Source: Clostridia bacterium (GTDB lineage: Bacteria > Bacillota > Clostridia > Oscillospirales > CAG-382). Taken from it: DNA of 32,867 nt. The DNA is taken from the NCBI GenBank assembly GCA_900757905.1, contig CAAEPN010000138.1, positions 1 to 32,867 on the forward strand. Direction: 5' to 3'. Positions within the stretch are counted from its first letter, which is position 1; each line of letters begins with the position of its first letter. The translations under genes were made by a program, and so were the position numbers. Under the pieces are notes generated by a model, which was not told the DNA's origin, did not search any database, and worked only from the letters and a program-made list of their open reading frames with translations. Positions 7,270-15,678 of this stretch are shown in pieces.

Positions 7270-7998
7270 ATGAAAATTCTCGCTATCGGCAACAGCTTCT
7301 CCGAGGACGCCTGCCGCTATATACATAAAATTGCCGCCGCAGACGGACAAAATATCAAAACCGTCAACCTCTATATCGGCGGCTGTCCGCTCAAAACGCA
7401 TTATTACAACATTTTGGAAAACAGCGCCGCCTACGATTTTCAGTTCAATGGCGAAAGCACGCGCTTAAAGGTCAACATCAAGCAGGTCCTTATGAGCGAC
7501 GATTGGGACGCGGTTACTTTTCAACAGGTCAGCGGACAGGCGCCGCGCTTTGAAACCTACGAGCCGTATTTGTCCGCACTCGCCGACTATGTCCGCACCT
7601 ACCTGCCGCATACGAAATTCTATCTGCACCAGACATGGGCGTATGAGGCCGGTTCGGAGCGCCTGAAAAACGCCGGCTTCGATACGCCGAAAGAAATGCT
7701 CGAAAACATTCGTGCCGCATATCAAAAAGCCGCCGACCGTATCGGCGCGTGCGGCATTATTCCGAGCGGCGACGCAATGCTTCGCGCCTTGGAAAACGGC
7801 ATGGAAAAAGTCCACCGCGATACTTTTCACGCGTCGCTCGGCGTCGGACGCTATTTGCTTGGCCTTGTGTGGTACGGCTTCTTTACCGGAAAAAGCGTGA
7901 AAAATATTCCGTTTGACGCGTTCGACGTGCCGGTTTCGGAAAAAGAACGGGAAATCGCTGTGCGCACGGCCGTCCAAATTCTCGGACAAAACGCCTGA
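7270..7998 (+). CDS. DUF4886 SGNH-hydrolase-like protein
   Basis: A 242-residue protein of the DUF4886 family, which has a flavodoxin-like SGNH/GDSL esterase fold; members are thought to be carbohydrate or lipid esterases but the substrate is unknown. Visible features are the N-terminal ILAIGNSFSEDA with candidate nucleophile Ser9, GGCPLKTH, WDAVTFQQVSG, the HQTWAYE block (120-126) and the C-terminal DxxH pair Asp184/His187 in RDTFHAS followed by GVGRYL. No signal peptide is visible from the chosen start. The ATG at 7270 follows AAGGAG (about 7256-7261) at 8 nt; the longer frame from 7219 has no ribosome site and overlaps the promoter. It precedes the broken hydrolase by 29 nt and may be cotranscribed with it. 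Confidence 0.85.
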   Translation: MKILAIGNSFSEDACRYIHKIAAADGQNIKTVNLYIGGCPLKTHYYNILENSAAYDFQFNGESTRLKVNIKQVLMSDDWDAVTFQQVSGQAPRFETYEPYLSALADYVRTYLPHTKFYLHQTWAYEAGSERLKNAGFDTPKEMLENIRAAYQKAADRIGACGIIPSGDAMLRALENGMEKVHRDTFHASLGVGRYLLGLVWYGFFTGKSVKNIPFDAFDVPVSEKEREIAVRTAVQILGQNA

Positions 7999-8027
7999 CA
8001 GGCTGAAAAAAGATAAGGAGAATGGAT

Positions 8028-9052
8028 ATGACTTACCAAAAACGTAATTCTTGCATAGCTTTCTTTTGTATCTTGCTTTTGACGGTTTTCTTTGCACCTC
8101 CGGCGCATGCCGATGAAACGGCTGCCGCAAGTTTTGCTTCGCACAGCCTTGCCTTATCCGCAACGGAAAACATCGATTATTGGCTGTTTGAGCCGAAAAA
8201 CGCGACCGCAGACATGCCGCTTATCGTGTATCTGCACGGCGGCAGCGGCAGAGGAGACGATATCAATAAGCTGACGCAAAACGGCTTTTGCATGTGGGTC
8301 TCCGAGGGCAAATTTGACGATGTCCCGGCGTATATCGTTTTTCCGCAGTTGGCAAGCAAATACAAAGCCGGTTGGAGCGCCAACCAGACCGGCGTGCAAA
8401 AGCTCATCGAAAATTTGGTAAAGATCTATAGATCGATACCGACCGTATCAGCCTTGTGGGACACAGCATGGGCGGCACGGGAACGCTTGCCGTGGCTTCG
8501 GCTTTTCCGCGGCTGTTTTCCTGCATTATGCCCATGAGCGGCACGTGTGAGGTGACCGATAAGACGGTGAGCGCACTGTCGGCTTTACCGATCCTTGCGT
8601 TTGTCGGATCGGCCGATACCATTGTCAAACCGGAAAATTCCATGCAGATTTTGGATGCGGTCAAAGCCGCCGGCGGAGAGGTGGAAATTAAAGTGTTTGA
8701 GGGTGCGGATCATTTTTCCGTGCCGGAGCTTGCCTTTTTGGACGAAGAATTGGATGTGATCGGCTGGCTTATCCGTCACAAAAAGCAGACGGCTCTTATG
8801 GATTATGACGCGCAGGGCAAGACACTTACCGTGCGCACGCAAATTCCGGGTACATATGTGTTTCTTTTCGCATCCTATGCAGAAAACGGCGCTTTAACCG
8901 GCATAAAGGCATATGAGCAGACCTTGGAGTTCGGCCTTGCTCGCCTAACCTTGCCGGATGAGGTGGAGTTACTTCCGAAAAGAGGAAAAATCTTTTTGTG
9001 GCGCAGTCTTGCTGCCATGCTGCCGTCTTGTGCGTCTTTGACGGTCGAATAA
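8028..9052 (+). pseudogene. Secreted alpha/beta hydrolase (esterase/PHB-depolymerase-like), frameshifted
   Basis: Two overlapping frames together encode one alpha/beta hydrolase of about 340 residues. The first (from 8028) has a signal peptide (hydrophobic core IAFFCILLLTVFFAPP, likely cut after AHA), then LIVYLHGGSGRGDD as the oxyanion region. The reading frame moves by -1 at about 8430-8432, where one base appears missing, and continues in the other frame with IDTDRISLVGHSMGG (nucleophile Ser), GSADTIVKPENS (Asp) and GADHF (His). The full catalytic triad is kept. A C-terminal module with TYVFLFASYAENG and KIFLWRSL resembles a tail seen on other Clostridia surface enzymes. ATG 8028 is preferred over 8022 because AAGGAG (8015-8020) is only 1 nt from the latter. 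It may be a recent pseudogene or a sequencing/assembly error; programmed frameshifting is unlikely because no slippery heptamer is seen. Confidence 0.75.
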
Positions 9053-9062
9053 AAAAGGGAAT

Positions 9063-9157
9063 AAAGAATCCTCCCGATGCTTTACGAACCGCTTTCCATT
9101 CGTTAGATCTTTATCTGACATTTGGAGAGCGGTTCGTGTTTTACGGGAGGATTCTTT
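9063..9157. terminator. Long bidirectional terminator hairpin
   Basis: A perfect 14-bp outer stem (9063-9076 with 9144-9157) encloses a 14-bp inner stem (9084-9097 with 9124-9137, one G-T pair), with a smaller stem possible in the loop. T-runs follow on both strands. It separates the convergent hydrolase and polysaccharide locus, and its right edge touches the stop codon of the last polysaccharide gene. Confidence 0.85.
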
Positions 9158-10341
9158 TATTTTAAGCGGCGTATCGCTTCATAAGTGCGTTTGCAGTTGC
9201 TGTCATCACGTAACGGAAAGAACTCGTCGGTACGCTTTTGATATAGCGGCGACATCTGCATATGGTTTGCAAATGCTTGCGAAATCTGTTCAAGGAGCGC
9301 GTCCTCGGTGTCACAGACCGGTCCGAAGCCGAGCGTCTTATAGTCAAAATAGCCTTCTTGATAGTGATAGGCGCGGAATTCTTCGTCATCAAACTGATAA
9401 TAGATCACCGGCTTATGTAAGTAAGCCACATCGAAAAATACGCTCGAATAGTCGGTGATCAACAGTGAGCAGCGCATGAGCAGGTCTTGGACGTCGTGCG
9501 TGGTGCGGTCGGCAAGAATTATATTTTTGCAGCTTGGCGCATGGGCGCGAAATAACGGCATGTATTTCTGCATTTCCACATGAGGATAAAAAATAAGCGT
9601 ATAGCCTTCCTCGGCAAGCTTTCGCGCAAGCTCCGGATTGTTTAATAGCGAGTGAAACGCGTGAAAATACGTTGTATTTTCGAACGCCGCGCCGGACGGA
9701 TAGCGCGAACCGCGCCATGTCGGCATGACTAAAATCATTTTTTCCGGCTTAGATGCGCAAAGCAAATGGTCAAACCGGCAAAGTCCCAAATACTGCGGTA
9801 CATTTTCCGGATGGCCGAAGGTGCTTTTGATGTATTCGTATTCCGGCTTTGCGCCGCAGACGAAAAGATCGATCTTGAGATTTTCCCGGTGAAGCCATTT
9901 CATTTCGTCTTTTATGATGCCGTGTTGAAGAAATATCTGCTTTGCCGGAGAGCCGATGTGCTTAGGCGCCAAATGATAGAAAAGGATCATATCCGGCGCA
10001 CAAGGCTGGACGTGCGTGGAAATGAGATAATCCGCCGCATAGTATAACAGATAGTGCCGGAAGCTGCGATAGTTTACAAGACCGCCGAGAGGAGCTATCT
10101 TGTCGCGGTCGGGACTTTTGGGGTCAATGACGTAATATGCGCGGATCTCGGGATGCGCGGTCTTTAAGTACCGGTAAAAATGGTAGCCGTTGTCGCGCGC
10201 GTCGTTGCCGCGTTCCATGACAAGCCATACATGCCGAAACTTGGGACACAAAAGCTTGACAAGAAAGCCGGCCGGAAAAAAAAACAGCAAAAGCAGCAGT
10301 TGCTTTGCGTATTCGAGAGCGCGAAAAAACTTGTGTTTCAT
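9157..10341 (-). CDS. CDP-glycerol glycerophosphotransferase-like protein
   Basis: A 394-residue protein of the CDP-glycerol:poly(glycerophosphate) glycerophosphotransferase family (TagB/TagF-like), which transfers glycerol phosphate from CDP-glycerol to a lipid-linked or polymer acceptor at the inner membrane face. A hydrophobic amphipathic N-terminus (about 12-33) suits membrane association. Family motifs are LQHGIIKD (138-145) with the catalytic-type His, PTWRGS (207-212), YPHVE (252-256) and TDYSSVFFDVAYL (296-308). It is the last gene of the polysaccharide operon, 28 nt after the GT2, with GGAG six bases before the ATG. It may add glycerol phosphate side groups rather than build a teichoic acid, since no other teichoic acid gene is present. 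Acceptor unknown. Confidence 0.85.
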   Translation of the reverse strand: MKHKFFRALEYAKQLLLLLFFFPAGFLVKLLCPKFRHVWLVMERGNDARDNGYHFYRYLKTAHPEIRAYYVIDPKSPDRDKIAPLGGLVNYRSFRHYLLYYAADYLISTHVQPCAPDMILFYHLAPKHIGSPAKQIFLQHGIIKDEMKWLHRENLKIDLFVCGAKPEYEYIKSTFGHPENVPQYLGLCRFDHLLCASKPEKMILVMPTWRGSRYPSGAAFENTTYFHAFHSLLNNPELARKLAEEGYTLIFYPHVEMQKYMPLFRAHAPSCKNIILADRTTHDVQDLLMRCSLLITDYSSVFFDVAYLHKPVIYYQFDDEEFRAYHYQEGYFDYKTLGFGPVCDTEDALLEQISQAFANHMQMSPLYQKRTDEFFPLRDDSNCKRTYEAIRRLK

Positions 10342-10369
10342 AAAAACTCCGTTTCTGTCGGAAAACGAT

Positions 10370-11383
10370 CTATTTTTTGCGGTTTAAACCGGAAAGAAGG
10401 ACGACGGTGCCGTATCGGCGCCATTTCAAAAGAAACAGCTTGATCTTATCGTTCCGGCTGCGGCACATTGAAAGCGGCGTATCCTTCACCGAAGCGCGCA
10501 CCAAGTCGTCTTTCATGGCGTTTTTGAGCCATGTACGCTGTTCGGCCATGGAAAGCGGGCTGAGCGAAAGATTCTTGATTCCGAGCTGTAAGTCGCGAAG
10601 CACCGCGTATTTGACCGCACGCATATGCGGTGCGCTGTTTGTGAGTTTCCATGCGGCAACGGTGTCGGCAATGGCGCGGCTTAAATAGAAATTGTCCTCT
10701 AAACGTTCGGCGTGGTAGGAATTCGAAAGCGACGAATCGCGTGCGAGCGTATAATGGTAGAACGCGCGGTCGATACCGACGGCGCACGCCGGGTCGTGCC
10801 GGTAGAAGTCCACGAAAAACAGCGCGTCCTCTCCGATGTTCTTGTGCGGAAAACGGGCATGATAGGACTCCAAAAACGCGCGGCGGAACATTTTGGTGGT
10901 GATAAAATAGCTGGTGGCTATCTTGCAGAACTGTTCCTTGAACGGTTCGCCGCGAAATGTGCCGACAAGCGGCGGATGAATGACGCTTGAGGAAAGAAGC
11001 GTGCCGTTGTCGTCATAGACGTCGTTCCGGCGACCGAATAAGACAATGTCAGCGTTTTCCCTGTCCGCAGCCTGAACAAGCGTTTCGGCAGTGTCCGGTT
11101 CGATGAAATCGTCCGGGTCGAGAAAAAAGATATAGTCGCCGCTTGCAATATCCAACGCAGCATTGCGTGCCGAAGCAACACCGCCGTTTTTTTTGTGTAT
11201 CACGCGCAGACGGCTGTCCTCTTTTGCAAACGCGTCACATATTGCACCGCTTGCGTCGGGAGAACCGTCATCGACGAAAATGGCTTCAAAATCGGTAAGC
11301 GTTTGGGAAAGCAGCGCGTCTTTGACGCGCGCCAAATATTTTTCCACCTTGTAGACCGGCAGAATAAACGTAATTTTCGGCAT
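10370..11383 (-). CDS. Glycosyltransferase family 2
   Basis: A 337-residue GT-A fold glycosyltransferase that would add a sugar from a nucleotide donor to the repeat unit at the cytoplasmic membrane face. The N-terminal catalytic domain shows ITFILPVYKVEKYL (4-17), VDDGSPD (37-43), KKNGGVASARN (64-74) and the metal-binding FLDPDDFIE (88-95), which is a DxDD variant of the usual DSDD. The C-terminal part (about 200-337) is helical and basic and gives no substrate clue. The ATG at 11383 has GAGGTG upstream. It lies between the polymerase-like gene and the CDP-glycerol transferase. Confidence 0.9.
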   Translation of the reverse strand: MPKITFILPVYKVEKYLARVKDALLSQTLTDFEAIFVDDGSPDASGAICDAFAKEDSRLRVIHKKNGGVASARNAALDIASGDYIFFLDPDDFIEPDTAETLVQAADRENADIVLFGRRNDVYDDNGTLLSSSVIHPPLVGTFRGEPFKEQFCKIATSYFITTKMFRRAFLESYHARFPHKNIGEDALFFVDFYRHDPACAVGIDRAFYHYTLARDSSLSNSYHAERLEDNFYLSRAIADTVAAWKLTNSAPHMRAVKYAVLRDLQLGIKNLSLSPLSMAEQRTWLKNAMKDDLVRASVKDTPLSMCRSRNDKIKLFLLKWRRYGTVVLLSGLNRKK

Positions 11384-11407
11384 ACAGGCACCTCGGTGAT
11401 CTTGTAT

Positions 11408-12769
11408 TCAGAGCTGTTCTTTCATCAGCAAGCGTATTTTTTGACGTATTTCTTCCTTGGATTCGGGACGCCATGCGGCTTCTTCCGCTGCTTTCTGCTT
11501 GCGGCGCAAGAAAGCGTAGCTTAGTACAACAAGCCGTAAACTCATGGTGCTCCAGAAATAGAACGCCGTATTGTCGGTTAGATAAGTGACGGTCATGTAG
11601 CTTAAGAGCGTCATATACAAAAGCGCCGTCTTGCCGTCGGCATACTTTGCCCAAAAGATCGGATATGCCACATACAGTATGCCCGACCAGAGAAGAAATC
11701 CCGGAAAACCGACCTCAACAAATACCTTTAAAATGTCGTTGTGGAACGGATACGGGTGATTGATAAGACCGGATCTGTACCAATCGGAAACGATGGTGTC
11801 AACATATTCAAAGCCGTGTCCCATAAAGGTGGGCGAAAACGTGTAATAGTCGCCGGCAAGACGCCATAAATAGTCGCGTCCCATCATGTTGACGCCGAGC
11901 TTTCCCAAAGCCTCGGATAGGGCGCCGGTCCATATGCTGTAAATGTAGAGAAAAAAGAAAGCGATCCATAAAACGCCGATAACGGTAAGAAAGACGGTCA
12001 TTTTCTTTTTCCGGCGAAATGCAAGTGCGAAAACGAGAAACAGTACAACCGCCGGAATGGCAATGCGCTTCATGCCGACAAGAAAGAAAAAGAGGCAGGC
12101 GAAGAGTAAGAATCGCCGTGTCTGCCGTTCTTTGCGCGTGTTTTTCGGCGCAAAGGCGGCATAGTATAGCACAAGCTGCCCGAAAACAAAGGTCAAGTCG
12201 TGAATTTCAAGATTTCTTGCGTAGCCCACCGCATCGCCGAAGGTGACAAGGCAGGTCACAAGCGACGTAATACTTTCGGCAAGACCGAAATTCGGAATCT
12301 CAAGAAGCATGATAAAGCCATTGACAAGGCATAGGCCGAGCGCGAAAAGATCGACCGCCTTCTCACCGAACAGGTATACCGCCGCGACGGCCGATAAGAT
12401 GGAAATGCTCTGAAACAGCATTTTCGAGCAGCCGCGGATCATGGAGGCTTGCCCGATGAAGTTTAAGATCCATATGACCGCTGACCAGCAAAGAAGCGCC
12501 GCCACAAAAGAAAGGTATAAGGCGGTCGGCGCTGCAAGAAACCGCAAACGCTTAAAATCGGGCGAAATGAACGCATAGGCCACGGCAAGCGCAATAATCC
12601 CGAGCGTGATGGCTTTGGGAAGGCCGGAGAGGACATTGTTGATGGTTTTCCATTCGCCCATTCCGGCGGAAACGAGAAAAAGGAGAAACGGTGCGGCAAG
12701 ATACCACGGCGGCGAATTGTTTGCGACGCGTTTGGCCGGAACCCAAGTCGCTTTCGGACTGTTTGGCAA
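11408..12769 (-). CDS. O-antigen ligase/polymerase-like membrane protein (Wzy-type)
   Basis: A 453-residue, highly hydrophobic protein with about ten or more membrane segments, matching the Wzy/O-antigen-ligase superfamily. The signature region of the large outer loop is visible near residues 310-355: GHGFEYVD, then HPYPFHNDILKVFVEVGFPGFLLW. In a Wzx/Wzy pathway this protein would polymerise flipped repeat units on the outer face. The start is a TTG at 12769, supported by AAGGAG 8 nt upstream; no ATG with a ribosome site gives a comparable N-terminus. It follows the flippase by 35 nt. Ligase and polymerase roles cannot be told apart by sequence, but in a Gram-positive-type locus polymerase is more likely. 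Confidence 0.8.
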   Translation of the reverse strand: MPNSPKATWVPAKRVANNSPPWYLAAPFLLFLVSAGMGEWKTINNVLSGLPKAITLGIIALAVAYAFISPDFKRLRFLAAPTALYLSFVAALLCWSAVIWILNFIGQASMIRGCSKMLFQSISILSAVAAVYLFGEKAVDLFALGLCLVNGFIMLLEIPNFGLAESITSLVTCLVTFGDAVGYARNLEIHDLTFVFGQLVLYYAAFAPKNTRKERQTRRFLLFACLFFFLVGMKRIAIPAVVLFLVFALAFRRKKKMTVFLTVIGVLWIAFFFLYIYSIWTGALSEALGKLGVNMMGRDYLWRLAGDYYTFSPTFMGHGFEYVDTIVSDWYRSGLINHPYPFHNDILKVFVEVGFPGFLLWSGILYVAYPIFWAKYADGKTALLYMTLLSYMTVTYLTDNTAFYFWSTMSLRLVVLSYAFLRRKQKAAEEAAWRPESKEEIRQKIRLLMKEQL

Positions 12770-12804
12770 GACGTTTTCTCCTTTCTTTTTTGTCGGCTGA
12801 TGGC

Positions 12805-14472
12805 TTATGCCTTTTTTCGTTTGCCGATGGCTTTGATAAGCGCGAACAGCTTTTTGTATTCCTTAAGATCAAATAAGATGTTGACGGCGACAAACAGCGC
12901 GGTGATCCAAAGTGCGCCAAGCGCTGCATGGAATAAAACGTAAGGATAGCTTACCGCTTGACAGCTTTCCGTGCCGATAAGCGTTAAGACAAGCACCGAA
13001 AGCGCCGTATTGACGCCAAGCTTCCGGCAAACCGAAAAAACGCTCTTGCGGCGTACTTTTTTCGAGGTGAAAAAGATCAATGCCGTGACGCGGTAGCCAA
13101 GCGCCGCAATGGTGCCGACCAAACACCCGGCCACGCCAAAACGCCAAGTGGCAAGGATTGAAACGGCGATGTTGATGACCATTTCAAGCACTGCCTGATG
13201 ACGGGTCTCCTTGAATGTTCCGGCGATGTTCATGATTTGAGTCAAAGGAATTTCGACAGCGGACAGTACGGTGGTCGCGGCAAACAGAAAGAGCAGCGGC
13301 TTGCTGTCGTAAATTCCGGAATCGGCAATGCCGGAGGTGTACAGCTGGATGATCGGCGTCAAAAAGGCCGTAATTCCGGTGTAGGCGAGAAATACAAACA
13401 GATAATAGACCGATTCGTACAGACTGAAATCGGCTTCGAATTTTTCGGGATCGGTGTGATAGGTTTGTCCGAATTTAAAGGTAAGGCTGTTGGAAAAGGC
13501 GGTGACGATCTTTTGAAAATTGGAAAAAAACAGCGAATAGACCGCATAAACGCTGGCATAATTCATGCCGCACATCACGGAAATGATGAGCGTGTCGGTG
13601 TTCCAGAAAATGCAGTTGGAAATCTGATGAATGAGTACCGAGCCTTTTTGCTCAAACGCCGATAGATCGGGCTTTGCGTTCCAGTCTATCCAGGTGTAGT
13701 GCCGTTTGGTGTAGAAAATGACGAAAACGACCTGTAACACCGACGGCAGGGAATAGGTTGCCTGAATAAGGATCAGGTTGTCCGAAAAGAGTAAAAACAG
13801 TAAGCGTAAGATGTTGGAAAGGATCAGCGTGACGGTCGAGAGGGCGGTCAGAATGTATTTTTTGCCCTCGACCTCTAAAAGCGCCGTGTATTTTCCGCGT
13901 AAGAGAAAAGAGATAATGCCCGGAATGCCGTATAAAAGCACTACGGCACTGACTGTGAAGTAGTTTAGCGTCGTTTTGACGGCTAAGGGATACACAAGCG
14001 CAAATAAAACGGTAGCGGCCGTGTAGACCGCGCCGGAACGCAGATAAAAATGGCGCGTTGCCGAGAGAATCGCGTTGATGCGCACGGTGTCGCCCTTTGC
14101 GACCGGCCGATACAGCGCATATTGCGCCGAAAGTCCCACACCGGCCTCTAACAGCGCAAGATAGGCGAAAATATTCTTTATTGTGCTGTCAAGTCCGTTG
14201 ACATCCGAACCGAAATTGACCAAATATAAGCGCGGCAGCAGCAGACCGAAAACGATAATGACCGCTTCGCTGGCAAGTCCCGAAAGAATATTCAAAACAA
14301 CGCGCTTGTTCTTTTCACCGGAGCTTGCGGCTTTTGCTTTGGAATCGGAATGGCCGTCAGAGACGCTTTCGAGCTTTTCTTCAAGTTCTTCTTCAAGCTC
14401 TTGAGCGATCTCCTCCTCCAGTTCTTCAAAGACCTGTATGCCGCTTTCTGTGTTGATATCGTCTGTTTTCAT
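12805..14472 (-). CDS. Polysaccharide flippase (Wzx-like, MOP superfamily)
   Basis: A 555-residue membrane protein with about 12-14 transmembrane segments from residue 58 on, beginning with a typical VVLNILSGLASEAVIIVFGLLLPRLYLVNFG block. Such proteins flip undecaprenyl-linked repeat units across the membrane. It sits just before the polymerase-like gene, as expected for a Wzx/Wzy system. The unusual feature is an N-terminal cytoplasmic extension of about 57 residues: 12 of the 20 residues at 16-35 are Glu, with a Leu spacing that suggests a coiled coil, followed by a Ser/Lys-rich linker. The ATG at 14472 has AAGGAAAA close upstream, so the extension is likely translated. Substrate unknown. 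Confidence 0.85.
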   Translation of the reverse strand: MKTDDINTESGIQVFEELEEEIAQELEEELEEKLESVSDGHSDSKAKAASSGEKNKRVVLNILSGLASEAVIIVFGLLLPRLYLVNFGSDVNGLDSTIKNIFAYLALLEAGVGLSAQYALYRPVAKGDTVRINAILSATRHFYLRSGAVYTAATVLFALVYPLAVKTTLNYFTVSAVVLLYGIPGIISFLLRGKYTALLEVEGKKYILTALSTVTLILSNILRLLFLLFSDNLILIQATYSLPSVLQVVFVIFYTKRHYTWIDWNAKPDLSAFEQKGSVLIHQISNCIFWNTDTLIISVMCGMNYASVYAVYSLFFSNFQKIVTAFSNSLTFKFGQTYHTDPEKFEADFSLYESVYYLFVFLAYTGITAFLTPIIQLYTSGIADSGIYDSKPLLFLFAATTVLSAVEIPLTQIMNIAGTFKETRHQAVLEMVINIAVSILATWRFGVAGCLVGTIAALGYRVTALIFFTSKKVRRKSVFSVCRKLGVNTALSVLVLTLIGTESCQAVSYPYVLFHAALGALWITALFVAVNILFDLKEYKKLFALIKAIGKRKKA

Positions 14473-14534
14473 AAATTTTCCTTAGTATTTGCAGATTTTT
14501 GCGTTTTTCCGCTCATGACCTGTTTTCTTGGCGT

Positions 14535-15644
14535 TTAGCGCTTTGCCATGGCAAGATACAGGTCGGTCAGCCGTGCGGCTTCGGTGACAATGTCGTAACC
14601 GGCGTCGCGAACGATCGAAACGCCGGCTGCGCGGTCATGCGGCGCGCGTACTAATGCGTCGAGCTTTTTTGCCCAACGTTCGTCGGAGTCGTTTAATAAG
14701 AGCCGCTCTGCACGGTCGGATAACAGTACCTCGTCGGTCACCTTGTCCGAAAACAGGCACGGCAGTCCGGCGGCCTGCGCTTCGATTCCCACCACCGGCA
14801 GTCCTTCGAACAGCGACGGCAGCACGAACAGGTCGAACGCCTGGTACCATTCGTTCACGTTGCTTTGCAGTCCTGCGAAATGCACCTTTTCGGCAATGCC
14901 GAGGGAGGATGCTTTGGCGCGCATATCGCTTTCCAATTCTCCCTCACCGATGAGCGCAAGCACTGCGTTCGGATTGATCTCTACGTATTCCGCAAAAATG
15001 TCGAGTAAACGCGTGTGATTCTTCTGTATATTGAACCGTCCGACATGGCCGATGACGGTCTTTTCGCCAAACCCTTTTTCTGCACGGAGCTTGGCGCGAA
15101 GCTCCGGATTGAAGGCGAATTTGTCAAGGGAGATCGCGTTTCGCAGGATATGTCCCTTTTTTTCCCAGTTTTTGCGCCCGAAAAAGTAAATGCCGGCGTC
15201 GCGGCCGCAGCTCCAAAGATCGGTCGCACTGTAGGGCAGAAACTGCTTGCAGAATAGCTTTAACGGGTATTTGTAGTCGCGGATGATGCGCGTGTTGTGC
15301 GCATGAGCGATACGAACGGGAATTCCGGCTTTTTTGGCAGTGTTCAACGCATATAATCCCATGGCTTCGTTGTGGGCATGGACGATCTTGAAGCGGTCGT
15401 CTTTTTGTAAGATTCCACCGACAAAGCGCAAATATTCTGGATAATGCAAGGGATTTAAGCCGGGACTGACATAAACCTTGCCGCCCAAAGCGCGGACTTC
15501 TTCATCGTAATCGCCGGGTTTTGGCTTGTTGGCGAGAAATTCAAACTGAATGATGTCTTTATCCATGTGCCGATAGTAGTTCATGAGCATGGTTTCGATA
15601 CCGGCTCTGTCCATATTGCTGACCGAATGCAGTATTTTTATCAT
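14535..15644 (-). CDS. Glycosyltransferase family 4 (EpsF-like)
   Basis: A 369-residue GT-B fold glycosyltransferase. The N-terminal half begins with KILHSVSNMDRAGIETMLMNYYR, which resembles EpsF/CapM-type enzymes, followed by VHAHNEAMGLYA and AHAHNTR. The C-terminal half has VIGHVGRFNIQKNH (about 189-202), LIGEGEL, and the donor-binding ExxxxxxxE motif in FEGLPVVGIEAQAAGLP. It would act on a lipid-linked sugar at the cytoplasmic membrane face. The ribosome site before the ATG at 15644 is weak (GGTGGG). A 34-nt gap separates it from the preceding GT2 gene. Donor and linkage cannot be inferred. Confidence 0.88.
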   Translation of the reverse strand: MIKILHSVSNMDRAGIETMLMNYYRHMDKDIIQFEFLANKPKPGDYDEEVRALGGKVYVSPGLNPLHYPEYLRFVGGILQKDDRFKIVHAHNEAMGLYALNTAKKAGIPVRIAHAHNTRIIRDYKYPLKLFCKQFLPYSATDLWSCGRDAGIYFFGRKNWEKKGHILRNAISLDKFAFNPELRAKLRAEKGFGEKTVIGHVGRFNIQKNHTRLLDIFAEYVEINPNAVLALIGEGELESDMRAKASSLGIAEKVHFAGLQSNVNEWYQAFDLFVLPSLFEGLPVVGIEAQAAGLPCLFSDKVTDEVLLSDRAERLLLNDSDERWAKKLDALVRAPHDRAAGVSIVRDAGYDIVTEAARLTDLYLAMAKR

Positions 15645-15678
15645 TTTCCCACCCGTTTCTTTTTATCTGTCCGGACTT

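Noticed and set aside
7465..8163. 232-codon open frame on the minus strand
   Set aside because: Shadow of the DUF4886 gene and the start of the hydrolase; its composition is typical of an antisense frame.
8415..8440. Programmed -1 frameshift site in the hydrolase
   Set aside because: No X-XXY-YYZ slippery heptamer and no stimulatory pseudoknot are evident at the junction.
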